NCBI RefSeq assembly: GCF_000019225.1 | Contig: NC_010995.1 | Coordinates: forward strand, 2,054,501-2,118,500 | Source: Cellvibrio japonicus Ueda107 | Lineage (GTDB): Bacteria > Pseudomonadota > Gammaproteobacteria > Pseudomonadales > Cellvibrionaceae | Direction of reading: 5' to 3' | Length of the DNA stretch: 64,000 nucleotides | In this document: positions 19,357 through 28,024 of the stretch, in pieces | Numbering within the stretch: position 1 is the first letter of the stretch | Layout of the letters: every line of letters begins with the position of its first letter | The notes under the pieces: model-generated | What the model was told of the DNA's origin: nothing | Database searches by the model: none | The model's input: the letters and a program-made list of their open reading frames with translations, nothing else | Made by a program: the position numbers and the translations under genes

Positions 19357-20334
19357 TTATTCCTCTGTCATTCCCAAACCCGCCATCGTTTCCTTTACCC
19401 AGGCGAGTGCGTCTACATAAAGTTCGGCAAGGGTTTGCGGGTCTATCCCCTGGGTTTTCAGGATGTCCCAATCCAGTTTGTCCCATTCGCCGCGCTCATG
19501 GGTTTGGACAATTTTTAATACCATGCCTTCCGGACCTTCGTGCTTTAGCATGGCAAGATTCAATGAAGGGCTCAGTGAAAGGTTGCCCAGTAGTTCCTGC
19601 AATGGCATATCCAGGAAGGCATCCAGTGTCGATAAAAGGCCGACAGTAAAAAAACCGTCGCTGCGATTCCGGCTCGCCGTACCTTGCAATTTACGTGAAA
19701 TTAATTCGCACAGTCGTGCGCGGGTTAAGGCAGTAACGCTCAACTCATGGGGTTTGCCGCCCAAGTTGGATAGGGCTAGCAAATTGACCCAATTGCGCAA
19801 TTTATTCAGTCCTAGCAGCATAATCGCCTGGCGCAGCGAATCCACTTCGCGATTCAAACCAAAGGCGACCGAGTTAACCAGGCGCAACAGCTTGAAGCTT
19901 AGCAGGGTATCGCTGGCGATCATACGCTCCACTTTATCCAGTGGAATATTGGGATCATGCAGGGCGGAAAGCAGTTGCAGGACGGATTGTTTGTTTTCGG
20001 AAATTTTGCGCCCACTGATCACTTGGGGTTTGGCAAGAAAATAGCCCTGGAACAAATCAAACCCCAGTTTCTTGCAGTGTTCGAACATGTCATAGGTTTC
20101 AATTTTTTCGGCGAGTAGCTGCACACCAAACAAGCGAAGCTGCTGTATATGGTGGCGAAGCTGTTCATCGTTTAATGCCAGTACATCCAACTTGATAATA
20201 TCTGCGTAGGCAACCAGCCCTTCGGTATCCGGGGTTAGCTCAAAATCATCCAGGGCGATGATATAGTTTCGCTCGCGCAGTTTTTTCAACGCGTGCAGCA
20301 TGGCCGCATCAATTTTTTGCCCTTCGAGGACTGG
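19357..20334 (-). pseudogene. 5'-truncated HDOD/EAL-like (YuxH) signalling gene
   Basis: The frame holds the end of an EAL-like domain (YIIALDDFEL, IIKLDVLAL, LLAEKIETYDMF, GFDLFQGYFLAKP) and a full HDOD domain (~105-300). Intact members have about 400 residues and begin some 85-95 residues earlier with an ARQPI-type segment. Here the reading frame runs upstream of the first ATG (20301) through P-V-L-E-G-Q-K-I-D-A-A, then hits a TAA at 20335-20337, beyond which similarity ends. This is a clean 5' loss at the edge of the accessory DNA. A shortened protein from ATG 20301 might still be made, but without a promoter from its own 5' end. Confidence 0.8.
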
Positions 20335-20373
20335 TTAACTTTAAACAAAACCCCGGTTTTATCCATAGCGAAT

Positions 20374-20399
20374 GATTCTCGTTACTGGACGCGAGAATC
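20374..20399. repeat. Inverted repeat near the island's left edge
   Basis: A perfect 8-bp inverted repeat GATTCTCG / CGAGAATC with a 10-base loop, about 40 bases inside the proposed boundary. There is no T run, so it is not an obvious terminator. It could be an end site for recombination or an operator. Confidence 0.4.
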
Positions 20400-20509
20400 A
20401 ACGCAATCAGCTTAAAACGTTTCCTTCAACTCCTGGCACCAGTCCACTTTCGTAAAACTGATCAGGCATGTATGCTCATACAAGTTATTGATCAAACAAG
20501 ACGTTTAAT

Positions 20510-21001
20510 GTGATCCCAGTTGATTATCTCAAACACATCCCGCCCATCCTCGATTTTGAGGCAAGTAGCCTTTCCGATTGCAGCTATCCCATTTCTGCCG
20601 GCTTGATCGTAAACGGTCAAATACATTATTGGCTGATTAAACCGAAACCAGAATGGATTGATTGGTCGTTGGCAAGTCAGGCGATTCATGGCATGAAACG
20701 CTCGTACCTCATGGAGAATGGATTAGATGTGCAACGTGTTTATGAGGAAATTATTCAGGCCCTTGCAGGATTTGATGTGGTTTATTCCGATAATCCCTAT
20801 TGGGAATCAAGATGGTTAACTCAACTAGGTCACTTTGGCCTTGAGGTAAAAGACATTCAGCAGCTAATTCCCTCCCACCATAAAGACTCATGGAAAACCA
20901 TCTTTGAACTGCAATTTCAAAAACATCTTTTAGTGCACCATCGCGCTGATCACGACGCGCTCGCCTTGGCATTAACTCTCCAACATACGCAAAATAACTG
21001 A
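20510..21001 (+). CDS. DEDDh 3'-5' exonuclease-like protein
   Basis: A small 163-residue protein with the three exonuclease motifs of the DnaQ/RNase T fold. ExoI is ILDFEASS (Asp and Glu), ExoII is DVVYSDNPYWE, and ExoIII is HRADHDALA, with His and Asp separated by four residues. It therefore probably degrades DNA or RNA from 3' ends. The length is minimal and no other domain is attached. The start is uncertain: GTG 20510 overlaps an out-of-frame ATG and has no strong RBS. It is the first gene inside the island, with abiH 158 bases downstream on the same strand. Confidence 0.75.
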   Translation: MIPVDYLKHIPPILDFEASSLSDCSYPISAGLIVNGQIHYWLIKPKPEWIDWSLASQAIHGMKRSYLMENGLDVQRVYEEIIQALAGFDVVYSDNPYWESRWLTQLGHFGLEVKDIQQLIPSHHKDSWKTIFELQFQKHLLVHHRADHDALALALTLQHTQNN

Positions 21002-21159
21002 TGCTTCACTCTTTAATTGAGTGTAAAAATCTGACAGTTAAAAAGTCATCCGGTGCAATAATCTCAAATGATCCGTCATCGCTCGGAATGAACTGGGCTA
21101 TGCGATTATGATGTAATACATATTTCAGTTGAAGTGACTACAATGGCTATCCTAAAAAT

Positions 21160-22077
21160 ATGAGTGAACGTCTTTATATCATTGGGAATGGATTCGATAT
21201 ATACCACGGAATCCCTTCACGTTATTCAGATTTCAAAAATTATGTAAAAAATGTTGATAGCTGTCTGCATGACCGGATTGAAGAACACCTACCGATTGAT
21301 GAACAGTGGAATGAGCTGGAAGCAGCTTTCGCGGATCTGGATGTTGACCATATTACGGATGAGGCCGGGCAATTTCTGATGCCTTATTCAGCCGAGGACT
21401 GGAGCGATTCAGGTCATCACGATTACCAATACGAGTTGGACAATATAGTCAGCGATTTATCCCAAGGGCTGAAATCGCTTTTCTGTGAATGGATACGTGG
21501 TCTTAACATAAAGCCAGTCAGGCAACCTTTCTGCAAGCCACTCCCTATTGATACGCAAGCCATTTTCTTAACCTTTAACTACACGCAAACCCTGCAAATT
21601 ACTTATCAGGTAGAGGATAAAAATATCCTGCATATTCATGGAAAGTCCGAAGACGATGATTCTGATATCGTGTTGGGGCACTCCTGGAATCCGGAAGATA
21701 TTCCTGACTTTAATGACATTCCTGATCCTGAAGATCGGGATATTCGGATTCGCGAAGGCTATGAGCTGATCAATAACTATTTTCGGGGTACATTCAAGCC
21801 TTCTTCGACGATCATCCAAAGTAACCGATTCTTCTTTAACAACCTGAAAAACGTGCGCCAAGTTTTTGTACTCGGTCATTCATTGGCTAATGTCGATATG
21901 GAATATTTTGAGGTTTTGGTAAGAGACCTACAAGACAGCGCTGACTGGGTTATCACGTTTTATGGCGATGATGAATTAGAACGGCACCGCCAAACAGTGC
22001 GTCAACTTGGAATTAAGCGAGTAAGATTTTGCGCAATGCATGAACTGGATGGCGACATCATGAATGCTTGTCAATGA
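21160..22077 (+). CDS. abiH: AbiH-family abortive infection protein
   Basis: A 305-residue protein matching the AbiH family, known from a lactococcal phage abortive-infection system whose mechanism is unsettled. The N-terminal LYIIGNGFDIYHGIPSRYSDF (glycine loop at residues 9-13) is the family hallmark. The central FLTFNYTQTL and ILHIHGK and the later VLGHS, VFVLGHSLANVD and WVITFY strands agree with it. No signal peptide or membrane segment is visible. It ends seven bases from the end of the convergent HEPN gene. Confidence 0.85.
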   Translation: MSERLYIIGNGFDIYHGIPSRYSDFKNYVKNVDSCLHDRIEEHLPIDEQWNELEAAFADLDVDHITDEAGQFLMPYSAEDWSDSGHHDYQYELDNIVSDLSQGLKSLFCEWIRGLNIKPVRQPFCKPLPIDTQAIFLTFNYTQTLQITYQVEDKNILHIHGKSEDDDSDIVLGHSWNPEDIPDFNDIPDPEDRDIRIREGYELINNYFRGTFKPSSTIIQSNRFFFNNLKNVRQVFVLGHSLANVDMEYFEVLVRDLQDSADWVITFYGDDELERHRQTVRQLGIKRVRFCAMHELDGDIMNACQ

Positions 22078-22084
22078 GGGCTTA

Positions 22085-22906
22085 TCAACTATTGTCCATA
22101 AAAGAAGGTCGCTCGCCTCCTTCAAAATAGCGAATCGCCTGTTGAGCACGCTGAATTTCACTCTCATCTGGAATATCGAGGCCACCAAGCTTGTCGATAC
22201 CTGCTACATAAAAAGAACTGATGACATCAAGAAAGCTCACGACAGCCAATTCAATTTCATCGATTTCCATCTGGAGAATATCTCTTAATTCAGAATCAGC
22301 TTCTGCATCATGAAATTTGACAGTGTCCGTAGGGACATTAAAGAGTTGTGTGATGACCTTAACTCTATGAATGGATGACAATCTACCCGCATTGCGACTT
22401 TCACCACGATGAGAGTAAAAGTTTCTATGGTCCGCTAATTTCCCTGTTTTTTCATATAAATCGCCTAACATTGTTGCGGTATTTGAGCATCGTTGTCTGA
22501 TTGGCTTAATTATCTTTTTGAACGTGACCTCTTTTTCCGGCAACTGGATATCCATTAATAAATTCGCCAGCAATAGCGCGCGGTCAAGTGCGGAAAATAA
22601 CACCAGTGAATAGTGGTCCAGGCATTGCTGAATAAATCGATAACGGGATAATCGAACACTCTCAAGCCACTGATCGGGAGGTGTTTGTTCGATTTGCTTT
22701 ACTATCGATTTGGCGGTGGTGATGGATCGATAAACATTGCCTGCCTTATGATGAACATCCAATACATAGACATGGCGGGGATCATTCAGGATTGACGGTG
22801 AAGGACATCCGTCGCTGTCAATGTGCGCCAACCTTTTCATGAAGTGAATCGATATATCTTTTTCGATCAGTGCCAGAAAAATGGATTGTGAAGCCACATT
22901 AGCCAT
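22085..22906 (-). CDS. HEPN-motif protein of unknown family
   Basis: A 273-residue, mostly helical protein. Residues 161-166 read R-N-F-Y-S-H, the Rx4H motif of HEPN ribonucleases, inside a predicted helix pair. The preceding helices (YRFIQQCLDHYSLVLFSALDRALLLANLLMDIQ) suit a HEPN bundle. I do not recognise a precise family; resemblance to Cthe_2314-type HEPN proteins is possible. It is the last gene of the minus-strand run that starts with the kfrA-like gene, 77 bases after the cyclodeaminase-like gene. A metal-independent RNase role is inferred from the motif alone. Confidence 0.6.
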   Translation of the reverse strand: MANVASQSIFLALIEKDISIHFMKRLAHIDSDGCPSPSILNDPRHVYVLDVHHKAGNVYRSITTAKSIVKQIEQTPPDQWLESVRLSRYRFIQQCLDHYSLVLFSALDRALLLANLLMDIQLPEKEVTFKKIIKPIRQRCSNTATMLGDLYEKTGKLADHRNFYSHRGESRNAGRLSSIHRVKVITQLFNVPTDTVKFHDAEADSELRDILQMEIDEIELAVVSFLDVISSFYVAGIDKLGGLDIPDESEIQRAQQAIRYFEGGERPSFMDNS

Positions 22907-22983
22907 CCAACATTAACAATGTTATGTTTACGATTCCCCTACGATTAATTATCGGGGTTCTTCTGTTATGAATCATCGCTGTG

Positions 22984-23667
22984 TTATAGATTTAATGTCA
23001 TTGATTCGACATCTTCTTCCTTGAGTTGGCTGACGCGACCAAATGCCTGGAATTGTTTTTCTTCCAGCATTTTTTGTAGTTCATTCACACGTTTTCGGCG
23101 CGACTTTGCCCATTCACTGTCTCTAAATGATTTTAGATTCAGATTTATCACGAAAACACTCGACATGGCACCGGCGACGGCAGCACTGACCCCAGCACCA
23201 CTGTCTCCTCTGGCAGCTTCGAAGCCCATATCAAACATGGCAACACCATGGTCTATCAAACGAATGCAATATTCACAAATCCTGATAGGAATTTCCGTGG
23301 CCTCGCGTAATTTTTCGTTCGCTTGATCGCTGAGCTTTCTTTTTTCTTTCTCAGTAGTCGCTTTGTCACGAGCCACTCTTAATTTAATGACCTCATCAAA
23401 AATTTCTGCATCATGATCAAACAATTTCAGCAGTTCTGGTTCGATGTCATTTTCGATACGCTCAATGATGTATTGTATCTTACTGTGGTCTTTGGCGTAT
23501 TTAGGTCTATCCAGGCTAAGTTTTCCAACAGTAATTATCAGCTTTCCCGCAAGAATACCCATAAGTGCGGCAGCAGAGCCCGATCCTGGTTTGTGACTGC
23601 CAGCCCCGAACTTGTCCAATAGCTGGTTTGCGGGTAATGCCATTAACGTTTGCTGATTGTCCACCAT
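22984..23667 (-). CDS. Formimino-THF cyclodeaminase/cyclohydrolase-like protein
   Basis: A 227-residue all-helical protein of the FTCD_C family (cyclodeaminase or methenyl-THF cyclohydrolase). The N-terminal KFGAGSHKPGSGSAAALMGILAGKL is the folate-binding signature, followed by the typical long helices and AARGDSGAGVSAAVAGAMSS. In metabolism such proteins act on 5-formimino- or 5,10-methenyl-tetrahydrofolate. No other histidine-degradation or folate gene is nearby. Instead it sits 29 bases after a TcmP-like gene, which suggests a specialised one-carbon or nucleotide role in this cluster (inference). Confidence 0.75.
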   Translation of the reverse strand: MVDNQQTLMALPANQLLDKFGAGSHKPGSGSAAALMGILAGKLIITVGKLSLDRPKYAKDHSKIQYIIERIENDIEPELLKLFDHDAEIFDEVIKLRVARDKATTEKEKRKLSDQANEKLREATEIPIRICEYCIRLIDHGVAMFDMGFEAARGDSGAGVSAAVAGAMSSVFVINLNLKSFRDSEWAKSRRKRVNELQKMLEEKQFQAFGRVSQLKEEDVESMTLNL

Positions 23668-23696
23668 TTTTGATTAATCCTGCGCGATTTCTGTTT

Positions 23697-24854
23697 CTAA
23701 TTTGATAGGCACCAACGTTCACTTTCTTTTGGATAATTAGGCTGGATAAATTGAGTCCGTCGCTTACTAACGTCTGCATTAAGATTCTTAACCAACCCTT
23801 CGGCGACCAGTTCCTTCATGCCGAGTTGAAGATCCGACGGGTATAGATCACTCTCTTCCAACCAGGTGGCCCAAAGATCATAATCGACCAGCACCGGGGT
23901 AATTGATAACTTTTTTAACAGGAATTGTTTTGCCAGGAGCCGGTTATCGGTTGCAGTAATACAGTGTTCTGCTACATCGTCCATAGCAAATAAATCCGAA
24001 ACAGGCGCTGCTTCGAACTGCTTTCGCAGCTGAACTTCTGCATGCGTTACTCGCTGGGCTACCATCATTTTCTCGGCGGCTTCTTTAAATACCTTGATGC
24101 CCAGTGGGTGTCGAGTCAGGTACACAAGAAAATAAAGAAGTTTGGTTGTGCCAGGTCGATTGATGGGAACGTATGCTGATCTACCACCATAGGTATTTTG
24201 GGTGTTTTTTCTATACAGGCCAAGAAAACGATCCTGTCGTATATCGGCGGTTTCATCTCCGTCGAGCGCCAATGCTTCGCCTAATAATTCCACCATGTCT
24301 GCTTCATGCTTCTCAATGCTTGCAGCGCGATTGGCAAAGTCATACATCAAATTAATCAGAAATTCTGTTTTGGGTCTTTCCAACAACATCTGCATCGTGG
24401 TGGGGCCAATAATCCCTTTCCATCCTTTGGGGTCGACAAAGAAGAAAGTAAAGTGATCCTGACTCCACGCCATAATATCGGGTATTAATGTGGTGTAGTC
24501 GCCGTGGCGGCACTCCACATGCACTGCAGGATCCCGATGCTTGTCCAGATACTCTTGTAGCCGTGAAAACGCTGCCCGGTCTTTTTCGATATACAATGCT
24601 CTGAACGTGACCGTTTTTTGATGGTTTTTCCGTAAGGTGGCAACGCATTTGCGCATTTGTTCAATTGATAAGCCAATGGAGGTATCTTTCAACTCTTTAT
24701 TATCATCCGCCCAAGGACCTGCAAAGCAGTCAACATAATTGATGGTGACCTCGGCACGACCGATGATCATAAACAGACGCTGCAAATAGGTCTCAAGAAT
24801 AGTGTGTTTAAGAAAGGATTGTTCGCGACCGACATAATCTTTGAGGGAAAGCAT
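23697..24854 (-). CDS. tcmP: Three-Cys-motif partner protein TcmP (copy 1)
   Basis: A 385-residue protein of the TcmP family, named for co-occurrence with the three-Cys-motif (DUF5131) protein. It has a Rossmann/methyltransferase-like layout: INYVDCFAGPW (residues ~38-48), FRALYIEKDRAAF, then HFTFFFVDPKGW and a winged-helix-like C-terminus (YPSDLQLGMKELVAEGLVKNL). I chose ATG 24854 because AAGGAG lies five bases upstream; the frame is open to 24878. The activity is unknown, and the fold suggests SAM-dependent chemistry. It follows the second TcmP copy by 79 bases. Confidence 0.8.
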   Translation of the reverse strand: MLSLKDYVGREQSFLKHTILETYLQRLFMIIGRAEVTINYVDCFAGPWADDNKELKDTSIGLSIEQMRKCVATLRKNHQKTVTFRALYIEKDRAAFSRLQEYLDKHRDPAVHVECRHGDYTTLIPDIMAWSQDHFTFFFVDPKGWKGIIGPTTMQMLLERPKTEFLINLMYDFANRAASIEKHEADMVELLGEALALDGDETADIRQDRFLGLYRKNTQNTYGGRSAYVPINRPGTTKLLYFLVYLTRHPLGIKVFKEAAEKMMVAQRVTHAEVQLRKQFEAAPVSDLFAMDDVAEHCITATDNRLLAKQFLLKKLSITPVLVDYDLWATWLEESDLYPSDLQLGMKELVAEGLVKNLNADVSKRRTQFIQPNYPKESERWCLSN

Positions 24855-24933
24855 GTTGCTCCTTGTTTTCAGTAACAAATATCGTTTTTAAAGCTGCACG
24901 GTTTTATCTTGCATAAGCAATTAATTACAAAAT

Positions 24934-26202
24934 TTATAGAAATAACGGTTTTTGTGAGTATTTAAGAGTATCTGCCATTTTCAGTTGCCTCGCCGTACCA
25001 GGCTGTTTTCCTTCGGGAGTGATAATTTTTATTTCCCGTAGGTCAAGTGAGAGCTGGATGGCAGATTTAATCTCTTGGCCTGATGCCGGTGTCAATGATC
25101 CAATCCGATCAACAAGATCCTGGAATAGCATTCCTTCTTTGCTATCGAATATTAATTTGGGTACGGCTTCGGCAAGCCGATTGATACAGCGCAGTCTCGC
25201 CTCTGAACCAAAGTCAAATTTCTGCCCGAAGTCGATGGCATGCTGTCCGGGTATCGTTGTTGCCTGAAAGCCCAATCTAAATAATCCATCGCCCAGAAAA
25301 TGCTCGAAACCCTTGGAGGTGTTTGCATAGCGCCAGTGCAGGTCCATCATGACATCCCTTGCCCTGTACAAGCGGGTAAGATGTACCAGCCAGTAAGTCC
25401 ACCCGTTTAATGGTTTCACAAAAAACAACGTCATGTGTTTTGCACCGGAGGCTTGGTAAATAGCATGAGCAAGCTGCTCCTGAATCGCTTCTTGCCACTT
25501 GTTTGCCTCCTTGAACATTTGCAGTCGTTGCCAATCGATGTGCTGTGCCAAGCCGATTTTTTCCAATGCTTTTCGATTGGTAGAGTCTTCCGACAAAAAC
25601 CCTTGTAACGAATCAAAATTAAATGTCAGTATCACTTCGCTATAGGTTGTGGTTAACAGCTGACGGATAATCGGGAAAGGAACATCCTTGTAGGCGTATT
25701 GATCAAGAATAAAAATGCCGCGCATAGCGCGTCTGCGATTTTGCATGGTTGTAATTATCGTTTGCGCAACATCAGCAAACGTATTGTGATACAGCGTAAT
25801 TTTTTTGTTATCGAGTAAATGCTTATATTCGGAATGCTGAAGCTCATGCTGTAGAAAATCATGGTGAGGCTTTAGCTTTTCAATGAAGTGATATTCAGCA
25901 TCTACGAATCGAGGTTTTTTGCGATTGAAATTTAATTGTGCCTCTGCTTCTCGCAATGACCTAAGGATGAGGAACGGTGAACCATCGACAACGTCTGTCG
26001 TATCGAATCCGCGATAACGACCCCCGCCGGCAAATCCATCAATAATGGTGAGGGGGAGTCGTTCGATATTTGCATTGCTCATATACACTTCGACATATCG
26101 CTTTAAATAATCAGCGATAATCATGTGCTTTGTTTCACTGTGTTCATCCAGTGAAGGAATGTCTGAGCCTATTTGCCATGCATATTTATCGTTATTTTTC
26201 AT
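24934..26202 (-). CDS. Three-Cys-motif partner protein TcmP (copy 2, divergent)
   Basis: A 422-residue TcmP-family protein clearly different in sequence from its neighbour. The common core is visible: HSETKHMIIADYLKRYVEVY, TIIDGFAGGGRY (~52-62), YHFIEK, GIFILDQYAYKDVP and TFNFDSLQ. The loop after strand 4 carries D-Q-Y instead of D-P, so the active site may differ. A C-terminal helical region carries SLTPASGQEIKSAIQLSLDLREIKII, a winged-helix-like module. It is encoded 27 bases after the DUF5131 gene on the same strand. Confidence 0.78.
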   Translation of the reverse strand: MKNNDKYAWQIGSDIPSLDEHSETKHMIIADYLKRYVEVYMSNANIERLPLTIIDGFAGGGRYRGFDTTDVVDGSPFLILRSLREAEAQLNFNRKKPRFVDAEYHFIEKLKPHHDFLQHELQHSEYKHLLDNKKITLYHNTFADVAQTIITTMQNRRRAMRGIFILDQYAYKDVPFPIIRQLLTTTYSEVILTFNFDSLQGFLSEDSTNRKALEKIGLAQHIDWQRLQMFKEANKWQEAIQEQLAHAIYQASGAKHMTLFFVKPLNGWTYWLVHLTRLYRARDVMMDLHWRYANTSKGFEHFLGDGLFRLGFQATTIPGQHAIDFGQKFDFGSEARLRCINRLAEAVPKLIFDSKEGMLFQDLVDRIGSLTPASGQEIKSAIQLSLDLREIKIITPEGKQPGTARQLKMADTLKYSQKPLFL

Positions 26203-26229
26203 GTAGCAAAAATCCCTATTATTTTAATT

Positions 26230-26973
26230 TTATATCGCTACAGCAGGGATCATATCCCACGTTTGACCCTGTAATTGCCGACCGTTAGCGCCTTTTGTTC
26301 GCTTCACGCCGTCTTGCCCCCAGGAGCCCCACTGCTTGAAGAAGAAATCAATTTCATTGCGTTGGCATTGATCGCGTAATTTTAGTACCCAGGATTCTTC
26401 CATTGGCCTGGCTTTAACGCCTGATTCACCGCCAACAATGACCCAGTGAATACCCTTTAAGGAGAAGCGCCCCAAATCTTCCAATAATGGCTCAATGGAA
26501 AGAAAGCGGGTTTTGGCTTTGATGGCTTGTAGGTAACCAATCCGGGGAATGCCATATTTTTTATCCTCGACGGAAACACCCAGCCAGGCATTGTCGGGTA
26601 CCGGCCGGGTTTGGAAATACTCATTCATTCTCTCTGCGCGCTTGGTCAGTATTTGATAGGCATGCTGCGGTGTTGCGCGGATAGTATCGAATATGCGATC
26701 AATAAAATCATAAGGCACTGCCTCATGAAATAAATCGCTCATGGAGTTCACGAAGTAAATGGTCGGCTTTTTGCGATGCAGTGGCTGGTCCAGGCGCTCA
26801 TGCATCAGGGTGATGGTGTTAAAACCATTTTCATAACCCGGTGCGCCCATGGCCTTCAATCGCTTTGCCATCACCTCGGCATAACAATATTTGCATCCGG
26901 GGGAGACCTTGGTGCACCCCGTCACTGGATTCCATGTTTGTTCGGTCCATTCAATCTTACTGTTTGTAGCCAT
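26230..26973 (-). CDS. DUF5131 three-Cys-motif (phage Gp37/Gp68) protein
   Basis: A 247-residue protein of the phage Gp37/Gp68 family. The N-terminal WNPVTGCTKVSPGCKYCYAE gives Cys20, Cys27 and Cys30 (C-x6-C-x2-C), a spacing related to but different from the radical-SAM CxxxCxxC. Conserved downstream segments are YFVNSMSDLFHEAVP, YQILTKRAERM, LGVSVED, FLSIEPLLEDLG and WVIVGGESG. This suggests a TIM-barrel-like iron-sulfur enzyme. It has a good RBS (GGAGAA) and sits directly upstream of the two TcmP genes, the recurrent partner arrangement. The substrate is unknown. Confidence 0.85.
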   Translation of the reverse strand: MATNSKIEWTEQTWNPVTGCTKVSPGCKYCYAEVMAKRLKAMGAPGYENGFNTITLMHERLDQPLHRKKPTIYFVNSMSDLFHEAVPYDFIDRIFDTIRATPQHAYQILTKRAERMNEYFQTRPVPDNAWLGVSVEDKKYGIPRIGYLQAIKAKTRFLSIEPLLEDLGRFSLKGIHWVIVGGESGVKARPMEESWVLKLRDQCQRNEIDFFFKQWGSWGQDGVKRTKGANGRQLQGQTWDMIPAVAI

Positions 26974-27043
26974 GCTAATTCTCCATGAATCGTGTCAGTG
27001 TAGTTGCCCCTGGCGGGATCATCAATTGGCGCGTAATGGCGTG

Positions 27044-28024
27044 TTATTGCGGCCGTAACGACTGGCCCAAGGTTTCAAAAAGCTGATTTTTTACCGTCAA
27101 TTCAGTTCGGACACTGACCAGCGAGCTGGTGGTGTCAGACAGTTTCGCCTCAAGCTCATCAACGATCCGGTTCAGATCTTCAATAGTTGATTTTCGCCGC
27201 TGGTTGTCTTGCTCCAGCAGTGCCATGGCCGTGAGGGTTTCTTGCGCTGTGCGCTCGCTCGCTTGCCGACGTTGCTCCACTTGCTGTAACTCCCGACGGG
27301 TGTCCGCCAGTTGCGTCGTTAGCTGGGCATTGTCTTTGTTGAGCTGGGTAATGTCGGTTTGCTTGAGGGATAAGGTTTGGTTGAGTAGCCGCAGCTCGCC
27401 CTGGAGTTGCTGTATCTGGTGCTCATGGCGGCGTTGCTCCTGGTCGCGCTGGTCTTTCACACTGCTGCGAAAGTGCTCCAGGTTATCGCGCGCATGTTGA
27501 TACTTCTCTTCGAGGTTGCGCAGGTGCACCTCTTTATCGTTAAGCTGGATATCTTTATCGGCCAACTGCTGTTTCAGTCGTTCTGCTTCAATGCGTAGCG
27601 CTTGATGGTCAAGGGTTAAGGCATTGTAGGCCTGCTGAGAGTCCGACAATTGGGATTGGATCTGGTCAATGGTCGCCGTAGCAACCATTAATTGCTGAGC
27701 CTGCTGGTCAATTCGGCTTTTCAATTCGTTGTAAGTGATGGTATGGCGCGCTTGATAGTCATCTACAACTTGTTGCGCCTCCTGCTGAAGCTGGCTGGCC
27801 AGGCTTTCCACAAGATGATTTATGGCATCACTCGTAGCAGCTTTTTTTCCGAGCCGAGACGCACTCTCCTCATTCAATTCCTTCAGATAACGATGAATGG
27901 TCGCTTTCGATCCGGTATTGCCAAGTGCTACGCGAACCGCATCAATAGAGGGATGTTGGCCTTTTGCAAGGAGGGAATCCCTGGCTTGTTGAACCTGAAA
28001 TTTAGTAATGCCGCTATTTGCCAT
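27044..28024 (-). CDS. KfrA-type DNA-binding coiled-coil protein
   Basis: A 326-residue protein. Residues ~5-60 form the KfrA N-terminal DNA-binding region (VQQARDSLLAKGQHPSIDAVR, then GSKATIHRYLKEL). From ~85 onward it is almost continuous coiled coil, rich in Gln, Leu and Arg. KfrA is an autorepressor of plasmid RK2 involved in plasmid maintenance, and chromosomal relatives are common on mobile elements. It is the first gene of the minus-strand run, so it probably controls the cluster through the palindrome in its own promoter region. Confidence 0.85.
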   Translation of the reverse strand: MANSGITKFQVQQARDSLLAKGQHPSIDAVRVALGNTGSKATIHRYLKELNEESASRLGKKAATSDAINHLVESLASQLQQEAQQVVDDYQARHTITYNELKSRIDQQAQQLMVATATIDQIQSQLSDSQQAYNALTLDHQALRIEAERLKQQLADKDIQLNDKEVHLRNLEEKYQHARDNLEHFRSSVKDQRDQEQRRHEHQIQQLQGELRLLNQTLSLKQTDITQLNKDNAQLTTQLADTRRELQQVEQRRQASERTAQETLTAMALLEQDNQRRKSTIEDLNRIVDELEAKLSDTTSSLVSVRTELTVKNQLFETLGQSLRPQ

